This document shows positions 29,880 through 38,139 of a stretch of 64,000 nucleotides of DNA, piece by piece. The stretch is from an uncultured Arachnia sp. (lineage in GTDB: Bacteria; Actinomycetota; Actinomycetes; Propionibacteriales; Propionibacteriaceae). Within the stretch, counting starts at the first letter, position 1, and every line of letters starts with the position of its first letter. Position numbers and translations under genes: made by a program. Location of the stretch: positions 62,001-126,000 of the forward strand of contig CANMNB010000012.1 in assembly GCA_947499145.1 (NCBI GenBank), read 5' to 3'. The notes under the pieces are model-generated. The model saw nothing but the letters and a program-made list of their open reading frames with translations, was not told the DNA's origin and ran no database searches.

Positions 29880-29947
29880 GTCAGTGGTGCATTTTCGGAA
29901 GCGGACGGGGGAAGATCGACCACTGATCGATTTTCGTGAGGGGGCGC
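29880..29947 (-). repeat. 68-bp inverted repeat, right end (copy D)
   Basis: Inverted copy of the repeat at 28710-28777, differing at three positions. It starts 30 bp after the serine hydrolase stop and touches the hairpin that follows the glpK gene on the other strand. Confidence 0.9.
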
Positions 29948-29995
29948 AGCAGAACGCCGGGCGGCGAGGTTGCCCCCACCGCCCGGCGATGCTGC
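29947..29995 (-). terminator. Hairpin terminator downstream of glpK
   Basis: Perfect 10-bp arms CGCCGGGCGG (29955-29964) and its complement (29979-29988), extended by an outer GCAGCA/TGCTGC pair. It stands 16 bp past the glpK stop on the minus strand. Long and GC-rich, it probably ends the glpFK transcript, and could also stop read-through from the serine hydrolase side. Confidence 0.65.
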
Positions 29996-30011
29996 GATTC
30001 TCAGACGCGGA

Positions 30012-31532
30012 TCACTCCACGACGTCGTCGTCCACCCAGTCGAACGTCCGGGTGACGGCCTTCTTCCAGTTGCGGTACAGGCGCTCGCGCTCCTTCTCGT
30101 CCATCGACGGGGCCCAGCGCTTGTCCTCTGCCCAGTTGTCGATGACGTCCTGCTCGCCCTGCCAGTAGCCGGTGGCGATGCCAGCAGCGTAGGCAGCGCC
30201 CAGAGCCGTGGTCTCCGCGACGACGGGGCGAACCACGTCGACGCCGAGCATGTCGGCCTGGAACTGCATGAGCGTCTCGTTGGCGGTCATGCCGCCGTCG
30301 ACCTTGAGCTCGGCCAGCGTCACACCCGAGTCGGCTTCCATGGCGTCCAGCACCTCACGGGTCTGGAAGGCCGTGGCCTCCAGGACCGCGCGGGCGATGT
30401 GGCCGCGGTTGACGTAACGGGTGAGGCCGACCAGCGCACCGCGTGCGTTGGACTTCCAGTACGGGGCGAACAGGCCGGAGAACGCCGGCACGAAGTACGC
30501 GCCACCGTTGTCCTCGACCGTCGCTGCCAGCTCCTCGACCTCAGGCGTGGAGCTGAACATCTTCAGGTTGTCGCGCAGCCACTGCACCAGCGAACCGGTG
30601 ACGGCGATCGAGCCCTCGAGTGCGTAGATCGGAGCCTTGTCGCCGATCTTGTAGCACACGGTGGTCAGGAGGCCGTTCTTGGACGGAACGATCTCGGTGC
30701 CGGTGTTGAGCAGCATGAAGTTGCCCGTGCCGTAGGTGTTCTTGGCCATGCCGACCTCGAAGCAGGCCTGGCCGAACGTGGCGGCCTGCTGGTCACCGAG
30801 GATGCCGGCGATCGGGACGCCGGAGAGCATGCCCTGCGGCCGACCCTCGCCGTAGACCTCGGCCGAGCTGCGGATCTCGGGGAGCATCGACATGGGGATG
30901 CCCATGTCCTTGGCGATCTCCTCGTCCCAGCTGAGGGTCTTGAGGTCCATCAGCATGGTGCGCGACGCGTTGGTCACGTCGGTGACGAGCACGCCACCGT
31001 TCACGCCGCCGGTCATGTTCCACAGCACCCAGGTGTCCATGGTGCCCATGACGAGGTCGCCGGCCTCCGCCTTCTCACGTGCGCCCTCGACGTTGTCGAG
31101 GACCCACTTGACCTTCGGTCCGGAGAAGTAGGTCGCGAGCGGCAGGCCGACGCGCGCCTTGTACTTGTCCTGGCCCTCCTCGCCGCCCAGGTCGTCGATG
31201 ATCTTGGCGGTACGGGTGTCCTGCCACACGATCGCGTTGTAGACGGGCTCACCGGTGGTCTTGTCCCACACCAGCGTGGTCTCGCGCTGGTTGGTGATGC
31301 CGCAGGCGGCGATGTCGGCCTGGTTGAGGCTGGCCTTGCTCAGCGCCTCGGCGACGACGGAACGAACGTTGTCCCAGATCTCCTTGGCGTCGTGCTCCAC
31401 CCAGCCCGCCCGGGGGAAGATCTGCTCGTGCTCCTTCTGGCCGACGGAGATGATCTTGCCGCCGTGGTCGAAGATGATGGCGCGCGAGCTGGTCGTGCCC
31501 TGGTCGATGGCCAGTACGTACTTGTCAGTCAT
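30012..31532 (-). CDS. glpK: Glycerol kinase
   Basis: Phosphorylates glycerol to sn-glycerol 3-phosphate in the cytoplasm with ATP. The 506-residue FGGY kinase is full length: [49 protein letters not shown] at the N-terminus, [62 protein letters not shown], and [24 protein letters not shown] start at 31532. It is encoded downstream of glpF on the same strand with 59 bp between them, so uptake and phosphorylation are co-expressed. No GlpD, GlpO or regulator gene is in the window. Confidence 0.97.
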   Translation of the reverse strand: MTDKYVLAIDQGTTSSRAIIFDHGGKIISVGQKEHEQIFPRAGWVEHDAKEIWDNVRSVVAEALSKASLNQADIAACGITNQRETTLVWDKTTGEPVYNAIVWQDTRTAKIIDDLGGEEGQDKYKARVGLPLATYFSGPKVKWVLDNVEGAREKAEAGDLVMGTMDTWVLWNMTGGVNGGVLVTDVTNASRTMLMDLKTLSWDEEIAKDMGIPMSMLPEIRSSAEVYGEGRPQGMLSGVPIAGILGDQQAATFGQACFEVGMAKNTYGTGNFMLLNTGTEIVPSKNGLLTTVCYKIGDKAPIYALEGSIAVTGSLVQWLRDNLKMFSSTPEVEELAATVEDNGGAYFVPAFSGLFAPYWKSNARGALVGLTRYVNRGHIARAVLEATAFQTREVLDAMEADSGVTLAELKVDGGMTANETLMQFQADMLGVDVVRPVVAETTALGAAYAAGIATGYWQGEQDVIDNWAEDKRWAPSMDEKERERLYRNWKKAVTRTFDWVDDDVVE

Positions 31533-31591
31533 GTTCTGGTTTCACTCCTTCGTGATGTGTGTGTGACTGTGGGGTGAGCTGTCGAGCCCGG

Positions 31592-32368
31592 TCAGGGCAG
31601 CAGCACGTTGCCGAGCAGACCGGCGAGGACGCCACCGATCAGGGGGCCGACGATCGGGACCCAGGAGTAGCCCCAGTCCGAGCCACCCTTGCCCTTGATG
31701 GGCAGCAGGGCGTGGACGATACGGGGGCCGAGGTCACGAGTGGGGTTGATGGCGTAGCCGGTGGGACCACCGAGGCTCATGCCGATCGAGAAGACCAACA
31801 GGCCGACGCCGAGAGCACCGAGCCAGCCGAGGTTGGCGGGGGCTTCGGGGTTGTTGTTGGTGAAGGCGCCCGCGGCGAGCACGCCGAACACCAGGACGAA
31901 CGTGCCGATGATCTCGGTGACGGTGTTCCAGATGGGGTTGCGGATCTCGGGAGCGGTGGAGAAGACGCCCAGCTTGAGGGCCGGGTTGGGCTCCGCGTCG
32001 AAGTGCTCCTTGTAGGTGAGCCAGACGAGGAAGGCGCCGAGCATGGCACCGACGAGCTCACCGGCGAAGTAGACGAGGGTCGAGGTGACGGTGACGGGGA
32101 TGCCCGGCACGAACTCCTCGGCGCCGTTGGCGATGAGGCCGACGGTGACGGCCGGGTTCAGGTGGCCGCCGGACGCGTACGAGGCGATGACGCCGACGAA
32201 CACGCCCATGCCCCAGCCCCAGTTCACGAAGAGGAAGCCGGTGCCGTTGCCCTTGGTCTTGACCAACAGGGTGTTGGCCACGACGCCACCACCGAGCAGC
32301 AGCAGAAGCATCGATCCGACGGTCTCTGACAGGAAGATCGTTCCTAGCGAGACTTCCAGCAGTTCCAT
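31592..32368 (-). CDS. glpF: Glycerol uptake facilitator (aquaglyceroporin)
   Basis: Channel protein for glycerol entry. The 258-residue protein has six transmembrane segments and two half-helix NPA-type motifs: the first is regular (GGHLNPAVTVG); the second reads GYAINPTRDLGPR, with NPT instead of NPA, while the following R-D-LGPR, typical of glycerol channels, is kept. Start at ATG 32368 (MELLEV), preceded by GGAG; an in-frame ATG at 32389 would add seven unrelated residues. It is the promoter-proximal gene of the glpFK pair. Confidence 0.92.
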   Translation of the reverse strand: MELLEVSLGTIFLSETVGSMLLLLLGGGVVANTLLVKTKGNGTGFLFVNWGWGMGVFVGVIASYASGGHLNPAVTVGLIANGAEEFVPGIPVTVTSTLVYFAGELVGAMLGAFLVWLTYKEHFDAEPNPALKLGVFSTAPEIRNPIWNTVTEIIGTFVLVFGVLAAGAFTNNNPEAPANLGWLGALGVGLLVFSIGMSLGGPTGYAINPTRDLGPRIVHALLPIKGKGGSDWGYSWVPIVGPLIGGVLAGLLGNVLLP

Positions 32369-32382
32369 GTGTGACTCCGATC

Positions 32383-32551
32383 CTGACAACTGTGTCAGCT
32401 AGGGCGTCCCAGACGGGACGCCACATCCAATTGTGCGAGGACTGCTCGCGGGTGTTGCCCCGACGACAGCCTTGAGGCCGGCTTGGTCGCCGGTATGAGT
32501 TCAGACAACCGCCCTCTGCACGTCGTTGCAAATACCTTGCACAATCGTGCA
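32383..32551 (-). promoter_or_regulatory. glpF upstream region with three inverted repeats
   Basis: The 314-bp gap between glpF and the ABC ATPase gene contains no likely gene. It holds three small inverted repeats: CTGACA/TGTCAG (32383-32398, next to the glpF ribosome site), GGCGTCCC/GGGACGCC with a 4-base loop (32403-32422), and TGCAC/GTGCA around AATC (32538-32551), near repeated TTGCA words. They are candidate operators or leader structures for glycerol control. The regulator is unknown, and the right part must also hold the ABC ATPase promoter. Confidence 0.35.
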
Positions 32552-32682
32552 GAAGGACGAGTCCCGCCTGCACGGGGGGCCGGGATTCTTCGCGAACCGC
32601 CCGGTTCGGAGCCGAGGTAGTCACCATGGAACGCCGCCGCACCCTCCGTCGTCGGGCCCGGCCGAGGGTAGGCTTCCCCCTC

Positions 32683-33609
32683 GTGAATGAACCCGTCATC
32701 CTGGCGTCGGGCCTCCGGAAGTCCTACGGCGACGTCGAGGCCGTGCGCGGGATCGACTTCCACGTCGCTCCCGGCGAGTCCTTCGGGCTGCTCGGGCCCA
32801 ATGGCGCAGGCAAGTCCACGACAATGCGCATGATCGGCGGCGTCTCCAGTCGCTCCGGCGGCAGCCTCAGCATCCTCGGCATGGACCCGGAGAAGGAGGG
32901 TTCCCGGGTCCGGGCCCACCTGGGCGTCGTCCCGCAGCAGGACAACCTGGACTCCGACTTGAGCGTCATCGACAACCTGATCTCCTACGGACGCTACTTC
33001 GGCCTGCCCAAGTCGTACCTCTACCCCAAGGCCGACCTCCTGCTCGAGTTCGCCCAGCTCACCGCCAAGAAGAAGTCCAAGACCGACGACCTGTCCGGCG
33101 GCATGAAGCGACGCCTCACCATCGCCCGCTCCCTGATATCGGACCCCAGGATCCTCCTGCTCGACGAACCCACCACCGGACTCGACCCGCAGGCCCGGCA
33201 CATCCTCTGGGATCGGCTCTTCCGACTGAAGGAGCAGGGCATCACGCTCGTGCTGACGACGCACCACATGGACGAGGCCGAACAGCTGTGCGACCGGCTG
33301 GTCGTCGTCGACCACGGCCGCATCGTCGCCGAGGGCTCGCCCGCAGCCCTGGTCCGGGAGCACGCCGGGCGCGAGGTGGTGGAGATGCGGTTCGGTTCCG
33401 ACCGGAACGCCGCAGTCGCCACGTCCCTCGACGGCGTGGGTGATCGTGTGGAGGTGCTGCCGGACCGGATTCTCGTCTACGCCACCGACGGCGAGGCCGC
33501 CTTGGAGCGCGTCAATGCCCTGGGACTGCACCCCAAGTCGTCGCTCGTGCGTCGCTGCTCGCTGGAGGACGTCTTCCTGCGGCTGACCGGTCGGAGCCTC
33601 ATTGACTGA
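32683..33609 (+). CDS. ABC transporter ATP-binding protein (DrrA/NodI type exporter)
   Basis: Energy-coupling ATPase of an ABC-2 type exporter. The 308-residue product (GTG start at 32683; a possible upstream ATG at 32626 gives a basic extension without homology) has Walker A GPNGAGKSTT, Q-loop VVPQQDNLD, signature LSGGMKRRL, Walker B ILLLDEPTTGLD and the switch TTHHMDEAEQL. The C-terminal ~70 residues (MRFGSDRNAAVAT onwards) fit the DUF4162-like tail of daunorubicin-resistance-type ATPases. It overlaps the first permease by 8 bp. The substrate (drug, lipid or polymer) is not evident. Confidence 0.93.
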   Translation: MNEPVILASGLRKSYGDVEAVRGIDFHVAPGESFGLLGPNGAGKSTTMRMIGGVSSRSGGSLSILGMDPEKEGSRVRAHLGVVPQQDNLDSDLSVIDNLISYGRYFGLPKSYLYPKADLLLEFAQLTAKKKSKTDDLSGGMKRRLTIARSLISDPRILLLDEPTTGLDPQARHILWDRLFRLKEQGITLVLTTHHMDEAEQLCDRLVVVDHGRIVAEGSPAALVREHAGREVVEMRFGSDRNAAVATSLDGVGDRVEVLPDRILVYATDGEAALERVNALGLHPKSSLVRRCSLEDVFLRLTGRSLID

Positions 33610-34483
33610 GCACTCCACCACCCCCCACGTCGCCGCCTCCGACCTGGCGCGGAAGGTGACCTCGCTGGCCGCGCCCATGACCCACGACGAGATGGCATCC
33701 GCCGTCGCCCGGCGGGGTCCCGTGTACTACATGGAGTTCTGGCTGCTGCAGGCCAAGGCGTACGTCGGCAGCATCCTCGGGGTCGGACTGTTGTCCCCGT
33801 TGCTCTACCTGATGGCCATGGGTATCGGCCTCGGCGTCGTCGTCGACCAGACCACCGGCCAGGACCTCGGCATGCCGTACCTGCACTTCGTGGCCCCCGC
33901 GTTGCTCCTGTCCACCGCGATCCAGGCGGCCACCGAGGAGAACACCTACACCGTCATGGCCGGGTTCAAGTGGCGCCGCACCTACTACGCGGGACAGGTG
34001 ACCCCGCTGACCCCCGGCCAAATCGCCGACGGCCACGTCATGGGCGTCACCCTGCGCTACGTCGTGACGCTGGTGATCTACTTCGCCGTGCTGGCCGCTT
34101 TCGGGGCCATCCCGGAGTGGGGCGGCCTGTGGCTGCTGCCGATCGGTCTGCTCACGGCCTCCGCGGTCGGGCTGCCGATCATGGCCTGGGCGGCCACCCT
34201 GACGGAGGAGCGCGGCCAGTTCGCCCTCATGCAGCGCTTCGTCATCATGCCCATGACTCTCTTCTCGGGAACCTTCTTCCCGCTCGAGACCCTCCCGGTC
34301 TACCTCAGGCCCCTCGGCTGGGTCTCGCCGCTGTGGCACGGGGTCGAACTGGGCCGGCACGCCGCCACGCCGATCGACGTCACGAGATGGCTGGTCGCGG
34401 TCCACGTCGCGTACCTCGTGGTGCTGAGCGCCGCCGGCTGGTGGTTCGCCCGGCGCACCTACAACCGGAGGCTGGTCGGATGA
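33602..34483 (+). CDS. ABC-2 type transporter permease (first of two)
   Basis: A 293-residue membrane permease with six hydrophobic segments, including LGVGLLSPLLYLMAMGIGLGVVV and a late RFVIMPMTLFSGTFFPLETLPVYLRPLGWVSPLWHGVELGRH, the classic ABC-2 motif. The start is TTG at 33602, inside the end of the ATPase gene, which forces translational coupling. The N-terminal ~40 residues are soluble. It pairs with the next permease for a heterodimeric channel. Confidence 0.88.
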   Translation: MTEHSTTPHVAASDLARKVTSLAAPMTHDEMASAVARRGPVYYMEFWLLQAKAYVGSILGVGLLSPLLYLMAMGIGLGVVVDQTTGQDLGMPYLHFVAPALLLSTAIQAATEENTYTVMAGFKWRRTYYAGQVTPLTPGQIADGHVMGVTLRYVVTLVIYFAVLAAFGAIPEWGGLWLLPIGLLTASAVGLPIMAWAATLTEERGQFALMQRFVIMPMTLFSGTFFPLETLPVYLRPLGWVSPLWHGVELGRHAATPIDVTRWLVAVHVAYLVVLSAAGWWFARRTYNRRLVG

Positions 34484-35331
34484 CCTCGCCCACACTCGCG
34501 CAGCGCGAAGCCCGCCTGCCCGACGGCCAGGACCTGGTCCGCCCCCCGCGCCGGTCGGCCATGTACAGCGGCAACGCCCGCTCCGTCTTCGCCCGTGGTC
34601 TGAAAACGCAGTGGCAGGGCAACATCTGGGTCATGGTCTCCGGCTTCGTCGAGCCGGTGCTCTACCTGCTCGCCATGGGCCTCGGGTTGGGGGCCATGAT
34701 CGGCACCATCACCGACGACGCCGGCCGCGAGGTCGCCTACGCCGCGTACATCGCTCCTGCCCTGCTGGCCACGTCGGCAATGAACGGCGCGGTTTTCGAC
34801 TCCACGTGGAACGTCTTCTTCAAGCTGCGCATCTCCAAGCTCTACGAGGGCATGCTCAACACCTCGCTCGGCCCGATGGACGTCGCGCTCGGTGAGATCG
34901 CCGTCGCCCTGGTCCGCGGCGCCGCCTATTCCGCGGCGTTCAGCGTGGTCATGCTGGTCCTGGGACTCATCGAGTCGTGGTGGGCCCTGCTCGCCGTCCC
35001 GGTCTGCATCCTCGTCGCGTTCGGTTTCGCCGCCCTCGGGATGGCGGCCACGAGCTTCCTGACAACCTTCCAGCAGATGGACTGGCTGGGGCTGGTGCTG
35101 CTGCCCATGTTCCTGTTCGCCGGCACCTTCTACCCGATCGACGTGTATCCCGCGACCGTGCAGTGGGTCGTCATGGCGCTGCCGCTGTGGCACGCCGTGG
35201 AGCTCCTGCGGGACCTGACCTTCGGCACCGTCACGTGGATGAGCCTCGGCCACACCGCGTACTTCGTGGTGCTCGCCGTGTTCGGCACGTGGGCCGCGTC
35301 CGCCCGGATGAAGGCGTTGTTCCTGCGCTGA
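34480..35331 (+). CDS. ABC-2 type transporter permease (second of two)
   Basis: A 283-residue permease, paralogous to its neighbour, with six hydrophobic segments and the ABC-2 hallmark LLPMFLFAGTFYPIDVYPATVQWVVMALPLWHAVELLRDLTFG near the C-terminus. ATG 34480 overlaps the preceding stop in an ATGA junction. A soluble N-terminus of about 45 residues precedes TM1 at the NIWVMVSGFVEPVLYLLAMGLGLG stretch. With the two upstream genes it completes an exporter; it ends just 3 bp before the stop of the convergent YhgE gene. Confidence 0.88.
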   Translation: MTSPTLAQREARLPDGQDLVRPPRRSAMYSGNARSVFARGLKTQWQGNIWVMVSGFVEPVLYLLAMGLGLGAMIGTITDDAGREVAYAAYIAPALLATSAMNGAVFDSTWNVFFKLRISKLYEGMLNTSLGPMDVALGEIAVALVRGAAYSAAFSVVMLVLGLIESWWALLAVPVCILVAFGFAALGMAATSFLTTFQQMDWLGLVLLPMFLFAGTFYPIDVYPATVQWVVMALPLWHAVELLRDLTFGTVTWMSLGHTAYFVVLAVFGTWAASARMKALFLR

Positions 35332-35334
35332 CGA

Positions 35335-38139
35335 TCAGGCGACGCCGATCCGCCGTCGGAACTGCGCGGCCGTGAGCCTGCGCCGCGTCGCGATGGCGAG
35401 GTAGGACAGGCCCAGGGCGATGACACCGATCAGCAGGGCGCCGCCTGCGAGCCCGATGACGCCGGCACCGTCGGCAAGCCACGTCCGCACCAGTTCGAGG
35501 CCGTTCTGCACGGGAGAGATCCCCGCCAGCGCGCTCATCCATCCCGGGACCGCCGAGCTCAGGCCGAGGACGACGCTGAGCACCAGCAGCAGTACGGCGA
35601 TGCCGCGGCCGACGTTGCCCAGCCAGGCCGACAACGCGTGGTTGACCAGCACGAAGGACGCGCCGAGGCCCGCCAGGAGCAGCACCGCACCCAGCCCTCG
35701 ACCCGCCGGGAGCGCCAAGACCACCGAGGCCACGACACCGAGGACCGCACCCGTTCCCGCCGCCAGCGCAGCGGGCAGGCCCAGGGTCCGACCCCAGAGG
35801 GAGACGCTGGGCGCACGCGAGGCGACGAGGTCGCTCGGGACGGGGTTGACGACGACGTACGCGGCCAGCGCCGCGAGCCAGAGGCCAGCCACGACCAGCA
35901 GTGCGACGAGGGCCGTGCGGGACGCGTCGATGAGCGAGTCGTCCTGGTCGACAGGGCTGGCGACCACCGACGACAGCGTGGCACGCTGGTCCGGGTCGTA
36001 GCTCGGGACTTGGTCGGCCCCGGCCGCGAGCTCCGCGGCGAACGTGTCCAGACCGTCGGCGAGCTGCTCCGCGCCGTCGTCGAGCTGGACCAGTCCGTCG
36101 GAGAGCTGGCGCGCGCCGTCGTAGGCGGAGACCACGCCGTCGGCGTACTGGTCGACGCCGCGGCTGTACTGGTCGACGCCGTCGATGTAGGCGCGGACCC
36201 CGTCGGCGTACTGGTCGGCGCCGCTGGCGAGCTGCCCGACGCCGGAGTTGAGTTCTCCGACGCCGTCGGCGTACCGGTCGAGGCCGTCGGCCAGCTGCCG
36301 GGAGCCCGTCGCGAGCTGCGCAGCGCCGTCGTCGAGCTGGTTCACGCCATCGGGTAGGGCGGAGATCTCGGAGTCGAGCTGCTGGATCCCGACGAGCAGT
36401 TGCGTGGCACCGCTGCCGAGCTGGTCCGCGTTGTCGGCCAGGGGCTGCGCCTCGGTGGCGAGCTGGTCGGCCCCGTCGGCCAACTGCTGCAGACCCGCCT
36501 GCAGTTGGGCCATCTGTTCGGGGATGCTGGTCAGCCCCGTGACCAGTTCGTCGATCCCGTCCGCCAACTGCTCGGCGCCGTCGGACAACTGCTCGGTGCC
36601 CGGCTGCAGCTGCGCCACCCCGTCCACGAGGACCGGGATGTAGGCGGAGAACTCGTCGGCGTTGTCCGCGAGGTACTGCGCCCCGTCCGCGAGCGAGAGG
36701 CCCGTCTCCGGGTCCGTGGTGGTGAGGATCGTGGCAGCGGTACCGATGCCGGCGTCGAATCCACCCCGCACGCCTGCGGCCACCGCCGCGCGGAACTGGG
36801 CCTCCATCGCGTCGCAGGCCTCAAGGTCCTCGACGGGGCAGGTGAACTCGGCCCGCTCGGCGATCTGGGCAGCCGCCGCGTCCAGCTCGGCGGTCGGGAC
36901 GCCTCGGCCGGAGGCCAGCGCCTGGATCACCTGGTTGGCCTCGACGACGCCCGTCGCGATGCCCTCGGAGCCGTCTGAGAACTGGCCGAGCTGCTCGGCG
37001 AGCTCCTCGTAGTCGACGGGGGCGGCAGCGATGCCGTCAGCCAGCTGGCGCGAGCCGTCCGCGAGGGCACGGGCGCCGGTGGAGAGCTCCTCCAGCTGCG
37101 AGAAGTCCTGCTGACCGCCCTGCTCGAGCCCGGCCACCACCTGGTCGAGCCCGTCGCTCAGCTGCCCCACTCCCCCGACCACCTGCTTGACGCCCGCGGT
37201 GTAGTCCGGGATGGCGCCGAGCAGCGGCTCGGCCCCGTCCGCCAGTTGGGAGACGCCGTCGACCAGCTGCGGTGTCTGGTCGGCGAACTCACCGATGCCG
37301 GCGCTCAGCTGACCCGCACCGTCGGCCAATTCGTCGGCGCCGGTGGCGAGCTCGTTGGCGCCCGCATCCAGCTGGGCCACGCCGTCCGCGAGGCCCGGCA
37401 AGCCGGAGACGAGCTGGTCGGTGCCGCTGCGAAGCTGGGCGCCACGCTCGCGGAGGTTCTGACCACCCGCGGTGAGGGCTTCGGCGTTGTCGGCCAGGAG
37501 TTCCATGCCGTCGGCAAGTTGGACGGCCCCGTCGGACGCCTCGCCCGTGCCGTCGGCGAGCTGGGAGGCCCCATCGGCGAGCTGGGAGGCCCCGTCGACG
37601 ATGGTGGTGAACTGCTCGCCCACCTGGTTGAAGCCCAGGTAGATGCCGTCGAGGTAGCCCTCGGTGAGGGTCTCGTTCACCGTGTCGGCCGCGAGGCGCG
37701 CGATCTGCTGGGCGAGCGACGTGTCAGTCACAGGAGCGTTGTCCGAGACGTCGACGTCGATGGTCGCCTGGGTCGCCCGGTCGGCGTCGTTCTCGCTGAA
37801 GGACGTCGCGGCCGCCGAGAAGCTCCGCGGAATGGTGACGACCGCCGCGTACTCCCCGGTCTCGAGCCCGTCCTTGGCGTTCTTGGCATCGGCCAGGACC
37901 CAGTCGATGTTCTCCCCGTCACGCTCCATGATCGCGGCGGCCAGTTGGCGGCCGAGGGGCACGATCTGGCCCTGGACCTCAACGGCCTCGTCCAGGTTGA
38001 CGACGGCGGCCTGCACGCGCTCGCTGCGGTCGAGGGTCAGTCCCATCAGGGCGCCGACGGCGAGGAGCGGCACGAGCGCCAGTGCGACGATGGCGGGCCA
38101 GCTGGTGCGGTGGCCGGGATGGGTGCTCTCGGGCCTCAT
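35335..38139 (-). CDS. YhgE/Pip family membrane protein with long QLADGA repeats
   Basis: A 934-residue protein of the YhgE/Pip (phage infection protein) family. One transmembrane helix at about residues 15-33 is followed by PAVVNLDEAV-type family sequence, then a very long extracytoplasmic region of heptad-like repeats (QLADGAS, ELADGAG, QLVDGVS and dozens of variants) expected to form an extended coiled coil, with an insert containing two cysteines (FTCPVEDLEACDAM), and a C-terminal block of about five or six transmembrane helices (RTALVALLVVAGLWLAALAAYVVV onwards) ending RRRLTAAQFRRRIGVA. The ATG start overlaps the MMPL stop in an ATGA junction. YhgE and MMPL proteins often go together and are thought to act in envelope transport or type VII/other secretion; function is not settled. 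Confidence 0.85.
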   Translation of the reverse strand: MRPESTHPGHRTSWPAIVALALVPLLAVGALMGLTLDRSERVQAAVVNLDEAVEVQGQIVPLGRQLAAAIMERDGENIDWVLADAKNAKDGLETGEYAAVVTIPRSFSAAATSFSENDADRATQATIDVDVSDNAPVTDTSLAQQIARLAADTVNETLTEGYLDGIYLGFNQVGEQFTTIVDGASQLADGASQLADGTGEASDGAVQLADGMELLADNAEALTAGGQNLRERGAQLRSGTDQLVSGLPGLADGVAQLDAGANELATGADELADGAGQLSAGIGEFADQTPQLVDGVSQLADGAEPLLGAIPDYTAGVKQVVGGVGQLSDGLDQVVAGLEQGGQQDFSQLEELSTGARALADGSRQLADGIAAAPVDYEELAEQLGQFSDGSEGIATGVVEANQVIQALASGRGVPTAELDAAAAQIAERAEFTCPVEDLEACDAMEAQFRAAVAAGVRGGFDAGIGTAATILTTTDPETGLSLADGAQYLADNADEFSAYIPVLVDGVAQLQPGTEQLSDGAEQLADGIDELVTGLTSIPEQMAQLQAGLQQLADGADQLATEAQPLADNADQLGSGATQLLVGIQQLDSEISALPDGVNQLDDGAAQLATGSRQLADGLDRYADGVGELNSGVGQLASGADQYADGVRAYIDGVDQYSRGVDQYADGVVSAYDGARQLSDGLVQLDDGAEQLADGLDTFAAELAAGADQVPSYDPDQRATLSSVVASPVDQDDSLIDASRTALVALLVVAGLWLAALAAYVVVNPVPSDLVASRAPSVSLWGRTLGLPAALAAGTGAVLGVVASVVLALPAGRGLGAVLLLAGLGASFVLVNHALSAWLGNVGRGIAVLLLVLSVVLGLSSAVPGWMSALAGISPVQNGLELVRTWLADGAGVIGLAGGALLIGVIALGLSYLAIATRRRLTAAQFRRRIGVA

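Larger units (their letters stand above)
28710..29947. mobile_element. Putative single-gene element bounded by 68-bp inverted repeats
   Basis: The 1238-bp segment has near-perfect terminal inverted repeats (3 mismatches in 68), and its 1102-bp interior is almost filled by the serine hydrolase gene. No transposase is encoded and no target-site duplication is visible in the flanks (left ...TGCCCCC, right AGCAGAA...). It may be a non-autonomous element moved by a transposase elsewhere, or two REP-like repeats that happen to enclose a gene. The second repeat pair at 11.5 kb shows that the doublet recurs without the gene. Confidence 0.5.

Noticed and set aside
28700-29960. Target-site duplication at the ends of the repeat-flanked element
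   Set aside because: Bases next to the two outer ends (TGCCCCC on the left, AGCAGAA on the right) do not match, so no duplication can be claimed.
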